Assembly (NCBI GenBank): GCA_022509085.1
Contig: JAFLTW010000007.1
Location: 1 to 64,000 of the forward strand
Direction: 5' to 3'
DNA: 64,000 nt
Source: Muribaculaceae bacterium
GTDB taxonomy: Bacteria > Bacteroidota > Bacteroidia > Bacteroidales > Muribaculaceae
The notes beneath the pieces were generated by a model. That model was not told the origin of the DNA, did no database searches, and worked only from the letters and a program-made list of their open reading frames with translations. Shown one piece after another: positions 32,509 to 42,471 of the stretch. Within the stretch, counting starts at the first letter, position 1. Every line of letters starts with the position of its first letter. Made by a program: the position numbers and the translations under genes.

Positions 32509-34446
32509 TCAATATTTCTTCCAGAGAATTCTCATCGAGTTGAGCACGGCGAGGAGCGCCACTCCAACGTCGGCGAATACCGCGGCCCAGAGCGTGGCGA
32601 GTCCTGCGGCGCCAAGGGCCAGGACGGCCGCTTTGATGGCGATGGCCGCTATGATGTTTTCCTTCACGATGGTGTGGGTGGTGCGACCTATCTTCACGGC
32701 CGTGGCCACACGTGCCGGGTTGTCGGTCTGGATTACCACGTCGGCGCTCTCTATGGCTGCGTCGCTCCCCAGTCCCCCCATGGCTATGCCGATGTCGCTG
32801 AGGGCCAGCACGGGGGCATCGTTCATGCCGTCGCCTACAAACGCCACAACCTTGCCGGGAGCCGACGTGAGCCGCTCTACGGCCTCAGCCTTGTCTTGCG
32901 GCAGGAGTTCGCCGTGGGCCTCTGTGATGCCGAGTCTCCGGGCGTAATCCTCCACGATTTCCTTGCGGTCGCCCGAGAGCATAACCACCTCGCCTACGCC
33001 CATTTGCCTGAGGTCGGTCACGGCCCGGGCTGCATCCGGCTTCATGGTGTCGGCCAGGGTTACGAAGCCGGCATACCGGCCGTCGACCGCTCCAGCTATT
33101 ATAGTGTCCTTGATGGCCTCGAGAGCTTCGGGGTAAGCTATGCCATTTTTCTTGAGCAGGCGCAGGTTGCCGGCCATTACCTTACGGCCTTCCACCATGG
33201 CCTCCACTCCGTAGCCCGCGGTCTCCGTTACGCCCGAGGGTTGCTGAAGCCGGATGCCTGTGGCTTCAGCATAGTCGGCAAGCGCGCGGGAGAGGGGATG
33301 GGTGCTGTGAAGTTCGGCCGATGCCAGCAGCGCTGTCAGTTCCTCCTTGGGAAGGCCCACACTGTCCACGTTTTCTACGGAAAACCGTCCTGTGGTGAGG
33401 GTGCCGGTCTTGTCGAATGCCACGGTGGTGAGGCGCGTCACGGTCTCCAGGAAGTTGCCCCCCTTGAACAGGATGCCGTTGCGGGCGGCGGCTCCGATTC
33501 CGGCGAAGTAGCCCAGCGGTATGCTCACCACAAGGGCGCACGGGCAGGAGATCACGAGGAATACCAACGCCCTGTAGAGCCATTGCGCGAATTCGTAGTT
33601 GAATGACGGGGTGAAGAGCGACACGATCCAGGGCACGGCCACGAGCAGCAGGGCCAGAGCCATCACCGTGGGGGTGTAGATCCGGGCAAACTTGCGTATA
33701 AAGAGTTCGGAGCGTGCCTTCCTCTCGGAGGCGTCGCGCACGAGCTCAAGGATACGTGAGAGGGTAGACTGTCCGTATTCCTTTGTCACGGTGACGCGCA
33801 CGGTGGCTCCCGTAGAGATCATTCCTGCCAGCACGTCGTCGCCTCTCTCGAGCGTGCGCGGCATGCTCTCGCCTGTGAGTGCCGACGTGTCGAAGACCCC
33901 GCCGTCGGAGGCAATCACGCCGTCGAGAGGAACCCTTTCTCCCGGGCGCACCTCGATAGTCTCTCCGATGGCGACGGTCTTGGGGTCGACAGAGACGGCT
34001 TTGCCGTCGCGCACCACACGCGCCCTGTCGCCTCTGACGTCGATGAGCGTGGCGATGTTGCGGCGTGCTTTCTCCACCGCTCTGTCCTGGAGCGTCTCGC
34101 CCACGGTGTAGAAGAGCATTACGCCCACTGCCTCCGGAAACTCACCGATGCAGAAAGCCCCGATGCAGGCCACCGACATGAGCGTGAACTCGTTGAAGGG
34201 GTCTTTGGCCAGCAGCCCCTCGGCAGCCTCTCTCACCACCGGGATTCCTACCGGGAGGATGGCAAGAAGATACCATGCGGCCTGGAGGAGCCGGTTGTCG
34301 GTGAAGGGGGTGAAGTCGAAGTGGGAAAGCAGCAGCCCTCCCACGAGCATGGCCAGCGAGAGCGCGGGCATAAGGAACGGGGGGAGACGGTGCTCCTCTT
34401 TGTGGTGGTTGTGGCAGCCGCAGCTGCAGGTCTGTGTCTGGTTCAT
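32509..34446 (-). CDS. Heavy-metal P1B-type ATPase (Zn/Cd/Pb type)
   Basis: 645 residues. All P-type motifs are present: TGES (ALTGESMPR), the membrane metal site SCPCALVVS, the phosphorylated Asp in DKTGTLTTG, and GDGMNDAP. There is no HMA metal-binding domain; instead a short Cys/His-rich N-terminus (CSCGCHNHHKEEH, residues 7-19) could collect metal. The CPC motif fits Zn2+/Cd2+/Pb2+ export. A -7 box (TATCTTTG, 34451-34458) stands four bases before the ATG, so the mRNA may be almost leaderless. Confidence 0.92.
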   Translation of the reverse strand: MNQTQTCSCGCHNHHKEEHRLPPFLMPALSLAMLVGGLLLSHFDFTPFTDNRLLQAAWYLLAILPVGIPVVREAAEGLLAKDPFNEFTLMSVACIGAFCIGEFPEAVGVMLFYTVGETLQDRAVEKARRNIATLIDVRGDRARVVRDGKAVSVDPKTVAIGETIEVRPGERVPLDGVIASDGGVFDTSALTGESMPRTLERGDDVLAGMISTGATVRVTVTKEYGQSTLSRILELVRDASERKARSELFIRKFARIYTPTVMALALLLVAVPWIVSLFTPSFNYEFAQWLYRALVFLVISCPCALVVSIPLGYFAGIGAAARNGILFKGGNFLETVTRLTTVAFDKTGTLTTGRFSVENVDSVGLPKEELTALLASAELHSTHPLSRALADYAEATGIRLQQPSGVTETAGYGVEAMVEGRKVMAGNLRLLKKNGIAYPEALEAIKDTIIAGAVDGRYAGFVTLADTMKPDAARAVTDLRQMGVGEVVMLSGDRKEIVEDYARRLGITEAHGELLPQDKAEAVERLTSAPGKVVAFVGDGMNDAPVLALSDIGIAMGGLGSDAAIESADVVIQTDNPARVATAVKIGRTTHTIVKENIIAAIAIKAAVLALGAAGLATLWAAVFADVGVALLAVLNSMRILWKKY

Positions 34447-34450
34447 GCCG

Positions 34451-34458
34451 CAAAGATA
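34451..34458 (-). promoter_or_regulatory. -7 box of the P-type ATPase gene
   Basis: TATCTTTG on the minus strand is separated by only four bases from the ATG at 34446, as for the AraC gene at 9125. Confidence 0.45.
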
Positions 34459-34551
34459 TAGTAAAAGGAGTGCAACCCGATGTCAAAGAAAACGGCCTGT
34501 GTAAAATTCAAAAAAAATGAACAAAAACATTAAAAATTGTAAAAAAATGAT

Positions 34552-34559
34552 TATTTTTG
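34552..34559 (+). promoter_or_regulatory. -7 box of the Sus-like operon
   Basis: TATTTTTG lies 162 bases before the SusC ATG, leaving a long leader. No good upstream element is found in the A/T-rich stretch before it. Confidence 0.4.
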
Positions 34560-34721
34560 CCTTTTGAATATGGTTTCACGACTCCCACGGGAGCCTCGGG
34601 AGCCATGGAAGACTCAACTCTAAAGACGAAACATCATACCGGAAACTCTCAATCTATAGGCTTATATAGCAGATACATAAACAATTATAAAACCCAATGT
34701 GAAACTAAACAAAATTCTAGC

Positions 34722-37700
34722 ATGAACAACATCTGTTTTCATCTGAATCGGAAAGTTTGGGCAGTGGCTTTAATGACATTGCTCATGGCATTCCCGGCAT
34801 TGGCCCAGAAGATCACGGTGCATGGTACGGTGGTCGACGAATATGGCGATGCCCTCATTGGCGCTACAGTCATGGAGAAAGGTACCACCAACGGTACTGC
34901 TGCCGACTTTGACGGCAACTTCGAACTGAGCGTTCCCTCTAACGCCACGCTTGTGGTGAGCTACGTAGGTTACGACCCCATGGATGTGCCCGTAAACGGC
35001 CGCACGGAAATCCACGTCGTAATGAAAGAAAACGCTGAGATGCTCGGCGAAGTAATGGTAATCGGTTACGGTACGGTGAAGAAAGCCGACGCCACCGGTT
35101 CCGTGGCAGTGGTTACGCCCGACGAAGTTGCGGCAGGTATCTCCACTTCGGCCCAGGACCTCCTCGTAGGTGCCAGCCCCGGTGTGGTAGTAACCCCCAA
35201 CGGCGGTGCCCCGCAGGGCGGTGCTTCCATCCGTATCCGCGGTGGTGCCTCGCTTTCAGCCAACAATGACCCCCTCATCGTACTCGACGGTGTGCCCCTC
35301 GGCAACGACGACAGCGGTCTCGGCAACTCAATCGGTATGATTTCGCCCGACAATATCGAGAGCATGACCATCCTTAAGGATGCTTCCGCAACCGCTATCT
35401 ACGGTTCGCGTGCCTCCAACGGTGTAATCATCATCACCACAAAGAAAGGTAAGAGCGGACGCCCGCAGGTAAACTTCTCGGCCAACATGACTGTCAACAC
35501 TCCGCGTAAGACGTGGGGCGTGCTCAGTGCAGATGAATTCCGCAACGTCGTAATCAACAGATGGGGTGAGGATTCCGACCAGGCTCATGCCATGGGCGAC
35601 TATGACACCAACTGGCAGAAAGAAATCCTCCGCACGGCCATCAGCCAGGAATACAACCTGAGTGTGGGTGGTACCGTAGGTTTCCTTCCCTACCGTGTCA
35701 GCGCTTCCTATACGGGCAACTCCGGTATCATGAAACACACAAGTATGCAGCGTGTTACGGCCGGTCTTAACCTTACGCCCGAATTCTTCAACGGCCTTCT
35801 GAAACTCCAGGCCAACGTGAAGGGTTACTACATCCGCAACAACTGGAGCGGCGACGATGCAATCGGTTCTGCTATCGGTTTCAATCCCACAGCTCCCGTC
35901 TACAGCTATATCCCCACAGGCAATCCTGACTTCCCGTATTTCTACAACGGTTACTATACGATCCAGGGTGCCAGCAACCACCTCTTCAACGTAAATGCCG
36001 ACCTCAACCCCGTGGCACGTCAGAACGAGAAGAACAGCTACTCCGACGTTTGGCGCTCCAACGGTAACTTCCAGGTAGACTATGCATTCCACTTCCTTCC
36101 GGAACTCCATGCCAACCTCAACCTCGGTTATGACGTCACGAAGTCGACGAGCGTTACCGACACGTATGCCAACAGCCCGCTGGCATGGAAAAACTCCCCG
36201 CAGCAAAATGGCGCAGGTACCCACTACTGGTGGTATCAGCTCTATCGCAACACTCTTCTCGATTTCTATCTCAACTATCAGAAAGACTTCGAGGCTATTC
36301 AGAGCAACCTTAACGTGATGGCCGGTTATTCATGGCAGCGTTTCGACTACCACAACCGTCAGAACGGTACGGAATACACCCATAACGGCTTCACAATCAG
36401 CAAACCGGCCACCGAGGGTGGCAGCTGGCTCAACCCCGCAATGGTAGAAGACGAAGCCACAGGTGAGGTTTCCCCGCAGAACGTCCCCGGCACAATCGCC
36501 TTCCCCGCAAGCACTACGACCTACCGTTCGGGCAACCTGATGCTCATCTCTTTCTTCGGTCGTATCAACTATTCGTTTAAAGATACTTATCTCCTGACGT
36601 TCACCCTCCGCGACGACGGTACGTCTCGCTTCTCCGACAAGCACCGCTGGGGTCTCTTCCCCTCCGTGGCTCTCGGCTGGAAGATCAACAACATGGAATT
36701 CATGGACCGCTATCGCGGCGACATGAACGAGTTTAAGCTTCGTCTCGGCTGGGGTGTCACCGGTCAGCAAGACGTAGGCGGATGGTTCCCCTACATGGCA
36801 ACATACGCTCAGTCAAGCCAGGGTTCTTACTATCCCAACATGTTCAACGGCAGCTATCTTAAGAATCCCAACGGACCTATCGACGATGCTAACGTAGACT
36901 CCTGGACCTACTATCCCAAGGGCTACAACGCCAACCTTAAGTGGGAGGAAACCACTACATGGAACGTCGGTGTCGACATGGGCTGGTGGAACAACCGTCT
37001 CACCATCAACCTCGACTGGTATCTGCGCAACACCAAAGACCTCCTCTCGTTTGTAACGGCATCCCCGGGTGCTTTCACCACCAACATGCTCGACCAGAAC
37101 ATCGGTACACTCCGCAACATCGGTGTTGAGGCTACCGTCGGCGGCCGTATCATCGACTCCGAGAAGCTCGTATGGCAGTCAAGCCTAAACGTTGCATGGA
37201 ACAAGAACGAGATCACGAAGCTCAACAATGAGGGTACATATGTGCAGGTAGGCGGTATCTCCGGCGGTAACGGCAATACGGTACAGGTGCACCAGGTAGG
37301 CTATCCCGCTTATTCCTACCTCCTCTACGAGCAGATCTACGACAACGACGGAAAGCCTATCGAAGGTGCTTATGTTGACCAGGACGGCAACGGCGTTATC
37401 GATGCCAACGACCTTATCATCAAGCACAGCCGCGACCCGAAGGTAACCATGTCGTGGAACAACACCTTCACCTTCGGCCATTGGGACGTGGGCTTCCAGC
37501 TCCGTGCCTCCATCGGCAACTACGTCTACAACAATGCTCTCTCCAACCATGCCACCATCGAAGACATGTGGATGCAGCAGACTCTCTACAATATGGTGAA
37601 AAACGACTTCTACTTCCAGGGCGGACAGACCACCAACACTCTTCTTTCCGACTACTGGCTTGAGAATGCCGGCTTCGTTCGCTGCGACAACATCACCGTG

Positions 37701-37880
37701 GGCTACACATGGCCCAGCCTTATCGACGGCCAGCTCCGCCTCCGTCTTTACGGCGCCGTGCAAAACCCCTTCATCATCACTAAGTATAAAGGTCTTGATC
37801 CCGAAGTATTCAGCGGTATCGACAATAATGTCTATCCCCGTCCCGTCAGCTTCACAGTGGGTATCATAGCCAGTTTCTAA
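34722..37880 (+). CDS. susC: SusC/RagA-family TonB-linked outer-membrane protein
   Basis: 1052 residues. A signal peptide ends at PALAQ; a carboxypeptidase-regulatory-like domain follows (KITVHGTVVDEYGDALIGAT), then the plug (PDNIESMTILKDASATAIYG, SRASNGVIIITTKKG) and a large beta-barrel ending in Phe. The ATG at 34722 is chosen because it starts the signal peptide; the frame is open further upstream without protein-like content. With SusD it forms the glycan import complex. The downstream SusE/F-type proteins and an alpha-amylase at 44951 point to starch or another alpha-glucan. Confidence 0.95.
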   Translation: MNNICFHLNRKVWAVALMTLLMAFPALAQKITVHGTVVDEYGDALIGATVMEKGTTNGTAADFDGNFELSVPSNATLVVSYVGYDPMDVPVNGRTEIHVVMKENAEMLGEVMVIGYGTVKKADATGSVAVVTPDEVAAGISTSAQDLLVGASPGVVVTPNGGAPQGGASIRIRGGASLSANNDPLIVLDGVPLGNDDSGLGNSIGMISPDNIESMTILKDASATAIYGSRASNGVIIITTKKGKSGRPQVNFSANMTVNTPRKTWGVLSADEFRNVVINRWGEDSDQAHAMGDYDTNWQKEILRTAISQEYNLSVGGTVGFLPYRVSASYTGNSGIMKHTSMQRVTAGLNLTPEFFNGLLKLQANVKGYYIRNNWSGDDAIGSAIGFNPTAPVYSYIPTGNPDFPYFYNGYYTIQGASNHLFNVNADLNPVARQNEKNSYSDVWRSNGNFQVDYAFHFLPELHANLNLGYDVTKSTSVTDTYANSPLAWKNSPQQNGAGTHYWWYQLYRNTLLDFYLNYQKDFEAIQSNLNVMAGYSWQRFDYHNRQNGTEYTHNGFTISKPATEGGSWLNPAMVEDEATGEVSPQNVPGTIAFPASTTTYRSGNLMLISFFGRINYSFKDTYLLTFTLRDDGTSRFSDKHRWGLFPSVALGWKINNMEFMDRYRGDMNEFKLRLGWGVTGQQDVGGWFPYMATYAQSSQGSYYPNMFNGSYLKNPNGPIDDANVDSWTYYPKGYNANLKWEETTTWNVGVDMGWWNNRLTINLDWYLRNTKDLLSFVTASPGAFTTNMLDQNIGTLRNIGVEATVGGRIIDSEKLVWQSSLNVAWNKNEITKLNNEGTYVQVGGISGGNGNTVQVHQVGYPAYSYLLYEQIYDNDGKPIEGAYVDQDGNGVIDANDLIIKHSRDPKVTMSWNNTFTFGHWDVGFQLRASIGNYVYNNALSNHATIEDMWMQQTLYNMVKNDFYFQGGQTTNTLLSDYWLENAGFVRCDNITVGYTWPSLIDGQLRLRLYGAVQNPFIITKYKGLDPEVFSGIDNNVYPRPVSFTVGIIASF

Positions 37881-37911
37881 AATTTACCTATAAATATTAA
37901 GGAATAATTTT

Positions 37912-39705
37912 ATGAAAGCATATATCAATAAAATCCTTTTGGCCGGTGCTACGGTGGCTATGATGGGTCTCACGGCTTGTGTGGGCGACCTTAACCAGCT
38001 CCCTGAGGACTCCAAGACACTTACCCCGGACCAGTTTAATGAGAATCCGCGCGAATACATCAGCGGAGCCATGGCCAAGTGCTATTCCAGTATCGCCGTG
38101 TCAGGTCAGGGCGGTGCCGGCGATTCCGATATCTCCGGTCTCGACAATGGCCGTAGCTGCTGGAGCCGTGCCATTTTCATGCTCAACGAGATGACTACCG
38201 ATGAATGTGCTTGGATCTGGAAAGATTCCGGCGTGTTCGACCTCAATACCGACACGTGGAGCACCAACAACGAAAACATTTTCGGTACGTACTCCCGTCT
38301 GTACACCCACATAGCCGTATGCAACGACTTTATCCGCCTCACGCGCAACCTCGACGAATATGGCATCAACATCAACCAGGGCGACGACAAGGGTATCTCT
38401 CAGAACGAGATTGACCAGTTTGTAATGGAAGCCCGCGCGCTCCGTGGCCTTTCCTACTTCTATGTGATCGACCTCTTCGGCAACGCCGCTTATTGCTGGG
38501 ACAGCCAGCTCACCGGCGAGGAACCCCCTGCCATGAACCGTAAGGACCTCTTCGACGCCGTTGTAGGCGACCTTGAGGATGTGCTTGCCAACTGGGACGC
38601 CGTGCATGGCAACAAGCCCGTGGTCTACGGCCGTATCGGCAAGGATGCCGTCGAGGCTCTCCTCTGCAAGTTCTATCTCAACACGAAGGTGTTCCGCGGC
38701 ACGGAAACTCTCGAAGACGGTAGCAACTGCTACGCCAAGTGCCTCACCCACTGCCAGAACATCATCGGCCGCCATCAGACCGGCCCTTATGGCAACGGCC
38801 TTGCCAAGAGCTACCTCTCGCTCTTCTGCGGCAACAACGACATGTTTGCTCCCGGTGGTTCCCTCAGCGACCAGAACGAGACTCTCTGGAACATCCCTTA
38901 CCAGTATCAGCTCACCGAATCCTATGGTGGTTCTTCATTCCTGATTCTGGCTGCCATTTCCGACCAGACCAAGTCGCTCCCCTCATGGTATGGCATCAAC
39001 GGACAGTGGACCTGTATGCACGCCCGCACACAGTTCTCCGAGAAGTTCCCCATTTCGGGCGGCGTATCTGCCAACGGTGACGAGCGCGTATGGCTCTGGG
39101 GTACGGAACCCGACGGTTTCTCCATCTACAACACCGACTTCTCCAACTTTAAGGACGGTTATACCCCCATCAAGTTCACCAATGTGCAGTGTAATGCCGA
39201 CGGCTCGATGCCTATGTGGAACGACGAGGAGACAGGCCTTCCCCGTGCCGGTGTGAAGTATAACGACGACCCCTCCAAAAACTATGGTATCCCCGCTACG
39301 GAGACTTTCGCAGACACGGATTATCCCGTAATCCGCCTTGCTGAAATCTATCTTACTGCAGCCGAGGCAATCCTGCGTGGCAATGTTGGCTCGCGTGCCG
39401 ACGCCCTTACCTACGTCAACTACATCCGCCAGCGCGCCGGCCTCGACAGCGGCAACCTCTGGACAGACACCCAGCTCACTCTCGAAAACCTCCTCGACGA
39501 GCGTGCCCGCGAGCTCTACTGGGAAAACTGCCGCCGCACCGACCTGGTACGTTACGATATGTTTGCAGGAAGCGCCTACAACTGGAACTGGAAGAACAAT
39601 GTGCCCAGCGGCACCGGCATCCCCGCCCATATGAACCTCTTCCCCATCCCCAGCCAGGTGATCAACTCCTACAGCACACCTTATCCCCAGAATCCCGGTT
39701 ATTAA
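37912..39705 (+). CDS. susD: SusD/RagB-family glycan-binding lipoprotein
   Basis: 597 residues with a lipobox (GLTACV, Cys near 23). The SusD fold is marked by the N-terminal helices (LNQLPEDSKTLTPDQF), the TPR-like part (MEARALRGLSYFYVIDLFGNAAY) and the C-terminal YPVIRLAEIYLTAAEAILRG and LLDERARELYWENCRRTDLVRY. It acts as the surface lid of the SusC transporter. It follows susC after 31 bases. Confidence 0.95.
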   Translation: MKAYINKILLAGATVAMMGLTACVGDLNQLPEDSKTLTPDQFNENPREYISGAMAKCYSSIAVSGQGGAGDSDISGLDNGRSCWSRAIFMLNEMTTDECAWIWKDSGVFDLNTDTWSTNNENIFGTYSRLYTHIAVCNDFIRLTRNLDEYGININQGDDKGISQNEIDQFVMEARALRGLSYFYVIDLFGNAAYCWDSQLTGEEPPAMNRKDLFDAVVGDLEDVLANWDAVHGNKPVVYGRIGKDAVEALLCKFYLNTKVFRGTETLEDGSNCYAKCLTHCQNIIGRHQTGPYGNGLAKSYLSLFCGNNDMFAPGGSLSDQNETLWNIPYQYQLTESYGGSSFLILAAISDQTKSLPSWYGINGQWTCMHARTQFSEKFPISGGVSANGDERVWLWGTEPDGFSIYNTDFSNFKDGYTPIKFTNVQCNADGSMPMWNDEETGLPRAGVKYNDDPSKNYGIPATETFADTDYPVIRLAEIYLTAAEAILRGNVGSRADALTYVNYIRQRAGLDSGNLWTDTQLTLENLLDERARELYWENCRRTDLVRYDMFAGSAYNWNWKNNVPSGTGIPAHMNLFPIPSQVINSYSTPYPQNPGY

Positions 39706-39733
39706 TCGTTAAACTTAAAACGAGGAAATAATA

Positions 39734-40693
39734 ATGAAAAAATCAATTTTTCTGGCAGCATTGGCGCTGGTGACCGGAATGGCGTTCACAGGTTGCAAGG
39801 ACGACACGCAACCCCGTCTCCAGGCTCCCACCGGTGAGTTCAAACTCTTTGAACCTGCCAACAACAATTATACCTACGACCTCACCCAGAACACCAACAC
39901 CATAACGCTGACCACCAGCGGTCAGCCCGATTATGGCGTTGCCACCCCTACACAGTATCAGGTGGAGGTGTCGCTCAACGACACCTGGGAACCCGATGAA
40001 TACGCTCCCGACAGCGAACAGATAGTGAAGTATGCCACTTTCTATAAGCTTCCCACTGTCAACACCCAGAGTATAATCTCGATGTCGGCTCTCGAGCTCA
40101 ACCAGGCCATCACAGTGCTCCAGGGTGTGCGTGAAGAGGGTCAGGAGGATCTCTACAGCGGCGAGGCACGCCCCATCTGGGTTCGCGTGAGGGCTTATGT
40201 GGCCGACCCCGCGGCTGAAGATGGATATGTTCCCTACTCCCAGGTCTATTCCAATTCCGTGAAGATCAACAGCGTGCAGCCTAAAGACGTTCCGTCGCTC
40301 CCGCTGCCCGGCGTGCTTTACGTTATCGGTGATTATCAGGGTTGGAGTGAGAACGGCAATGACCAGACTGCTACAGTCACTGAAGAAGAGAACGGCATCG
40401 GTTCCGAAATCTATACGGGCTATGTGGAGATGACGGCAGCTCAAGCCAAGAGCGGTTTCCGTTTCCTCACTCAGCTCGGCAGCTGGGACAAGAAGTTCAA
40501 CATCGGTGCTGCCGATCCCGATATGAATACAGAGTCGGTAGAGATGGAAGACGACGTCTACAACGGTCCGCTCGTAATCGGTGGCCAGAGCAACTGGGGT
40601 CTCACCAACTATCCCGGTGGCTGGATGAAGATCACCGTCGACCTCAATAACAATACGGTTAAGTTTGAGTACGATCCGGATTATTCCGAATAA
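39734..40693 (+). CDS. susE: SusE/SusF-type starch-binding lipoprotein (short)
   Basis: 319 residues with a lipobox (AFTGCK, Cys near 21). The N-terminal part is a SusE domain (QAPTGEFKLFEPANNNYTYD, then ITLTTSGQPDYGVATPTQYQ VEV, with paired strands). The C-terminal about 110 residues look like one starch-binding module (VIGDYQGWSEN, GSWDKKFNIGAAD, with Trp residues). SusE binds starch at the cell surface. It follows susD after 28 bases. Confidence 0.85.
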   Translation: MKKSIFLAALALVTGMAFTGCKDDTQPRLQAPTGEFKLFEPANNNYTYDLTQNTNTITLTTSGQPDYGVATPTQYQVEVSLNDTWEPDEYAPDSEQIVKYATFYKLPTVNTQSIISMSALELNQAITVLQGVREEGQEDLYSGEARPIWVRVRAYVADPAAEDGYVPYSQVYSNSVKINSVQPKDVPSLPLPGVLYVIGDYQGWSENGNDQTATVTEEENGIGSEIYTGYVEMTAAQAKSGFRFLTQLGSWDKKFNIGAADPDMNTESVEMEDDVYNGPLVIGGQSNWGLTNYPGGWMKITVDLNNNTVKFEYDPDYSE

Positions 40694-40711
40694 TAAATCA
40701 AGACAAGCAAT

Positions 40712-42361
40712 ATGAAAAAGTCAATAATTTTAATGGCAGGACTCATAGGCTTAGCCTTGACTTCCTGCGACGACAAGAGCGACCTCGGCGTAATGCAGAA
40801 AAACGAGGCTCCCGTTGTTGTCCCCGTTGACGGTGTAGCCCTCAAGAGCCTCTACGCTTCCACAGGCAATGCCATCAACCTTCAGGATTATGAGGAAATT
40901 GTAAACATCCCTCTCGTCGACATCGCTATCTCCGATCAATTTTCCGCGACATCTACTGTAAGCGGTACGGTAGAGGTGGCCGACAATCCCGACTTCAAGG
41001 ATGCTGTAGAGATAGCTCTGTTTGCCGAAGACGTTGCAGAAGGCAATGAGGAAGTGAACAAGGCTGCCGGCGATAACACCCGCGCCCTCAAGGGGTATGT
41101 GGAGGTTTCCGCATGGGAGGATGCCTTCGTGGAATTCTATGATGTAGACCCAACTCCCAACGTTAATTATCTCCGCTATAAGCTTCGTCTCGTTGACGAC
41201 AACCAGAGTGTGATTCTCTATAACGACAACGGCGAGGAATGGTTTGACGCCATGGAGTTCATGGTGACTCCGTTTGACGCTGAGCTCGACGTGAAGGCCT
41301 CCTATACTTTCCACTACACTCTCGACGGCAAGGAGCAGACGCCCATTGTCATGTTCCACAACCCCGACAAGCACGTTTACGTGGATCCTACATTCAACGC
41401 CTCGATTACTGTCACTGCCAACCCCGCCGAGGGTGAGGGTGAAGTGGAGACTGTCAATGCCATCGAGTGGTGGGTAACCCCGACGGGCGAAGACACTATG
41501 TATGGCGTGATGGGCGAAGATCCCGCAGAGCCCAAGGGTACTCTTGGCGTTATCGGCGGTGGCGAAGAGTCTGCAATTCGCGGACAGATCGACCAGGCCG
41601 GTACGTTTAAGGTCGAGGTCAACATGCTTGAGCTCACCTACTCGGTTCAGGTTGCTCCGCCGTCGCTCTACGTGATGTCGGTAAGCCAGATCACATTCGA
41701 GGAAGCCTCACAGCTCGGTACGGAAGACTATGTGACCTATTCCGGTATGGCCGGTGTAATGGGTGTATGGGGTCTTACCGGTCAGGATGCCTGGAAGCCG
41801 ACTCTCTTCGTAAATGATCCCGCCGTAAATGTTACAAACGACGGATTCAACAGGAGTGGTGGCTTCAAGCTTGAAACCTCGGGCAACGTGCTCAACAACA
41901 ATTCCGGTATCAGCTTCCCGGGCACTGCCGGTCTCGGATACTTCCAGGTAGACCTCCAGGCAAACACTTACAAGGTATACCAGTGTAAGGAGATGGGCCT
42001 CGTGGGCGACTTCAACCAGTGGGGTACCGACGAAGCCACCAAGGAAGACATACCCGATGCAGAGCTCAAGGGCTCACGCCAAACCAAGTATATGGTCTGG
42101 TCCGGCACTCTCAAGGTTGAGAAGGACCAGGGCTGGAAGGTGCGCGCCAACCACGATTGGGCTGTCAACTTCGGTCTGGCAGAGGGCAGCTCGTTCCACG
42201 CTGACGGCGAACCCATCAACCTCAGTATGGGCGGCGACAACATCGTTGCAACCGAAAGCGGCGAATTCACCGTAACCGTCTACTTCCAGCGTACGCTCCA
42301 GGAAGACGGCACGATGAGCCCCTACTATCTCACCGTAGTGCCTGTCGAAGCAGCTAAATAA
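40712..42361 (+). CDS. susF: SusF/SusE-type outer-membrane lipoprotein
   Basis: 549 residues with a lipobox (ALTSCD, Cys near 19). The N-terminal about 200 residues form a SusE-like domain ([20 protein letters not shown]). The C-terminal part has two starch-binding-type modules, the last with [17 protein letters not shown] and [18 protein letters not shown] and several exposed Trp. The gene ends the Sus-like operon just before a strong bidirectional terminator. It would hold alpha-glucan at the surface. Confidence 0.85.
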   Translation: MKKSIILMAGLIGLALTSCDDKSDLGVMQKNEAPVVVPVDGVALKSLYASTGNAINLQDYEEIVNIPLVDIAISDQFSATSTVSGTVEVADNPDFKDAVEIALFAEDVAEGNEEVNKAAGDNTRALKGYVEVSAWEDAFVEFYDVDPTPNVNYLRYKLRLVDDNQSVILYNDNGEEWFDAMEFMVTPFDAELDVKASYTFHYTLDGKEQTPIVMFHNPDKHVYVDPTFNASITVTANPAEGEGEVETVNAIEWWVTPTGEDTMYGVMGEDPAEPKGTLGVIGGGEESAIRGQIDQAGTFKVEVNMLELTYSVQVAPPSLYVMSVSQITFEEASQLGTEDYVTYSGMAGVMGVWGLTGQDAWKPTLFVNDPAVNVTNDGFNRSGGFKLETSGNVLNNNSGISFPGTAGLGYFQVDLQANTYKVYQCKEMGLVGDFNQWGTDEATKEDIPDAELKGSRQTKYMVWSGTLKVEKDQGWKVRANHDWAVNFGLAEGSSFHADGEPINLSMGGDNIVATESGEFTVTVYFQRTLQEDGTMSPYYLTVVPVEAAK

Positions 42362-42378
42362 GACGCTCCGACCATCAT

Positions 42379-42416
42379 AAAAATATGCCGCGGAATTTTT
42401 CCGCGGCATATTTTTT
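42379..42416. terminator. Bidirectional intrinsic terminator after the Sus-like operon
   Basis: A 17-base perfect stem (42379-42395 with 42399-42415, including TATGCCGCGGAA/TTCCGCGGCATA) with a 3-base loop is followed by T's on the plus strand and preceded by A's. It separates susF from sufB. Confidence 0.9.
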
Positions 42417-42447
42417 GCCTCCGTTTGAAGAAAATTTGCTATATTTG
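42414..42447 (+). promoter_or_regulatory. Promoter of sufB
   Basis: TTTG (42414-42417), a 22-base spacer and TATATTTG (42440-42447), slightly longer than the 19-21 consensus spacing. The box is 24 bases before the ATG at 42472. The upstream half lies within the T-run of the terminator. Confidence 0.5.
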
Positions 42448-42471
42448 CAGTTACTAAACAAGGCAGAAGAA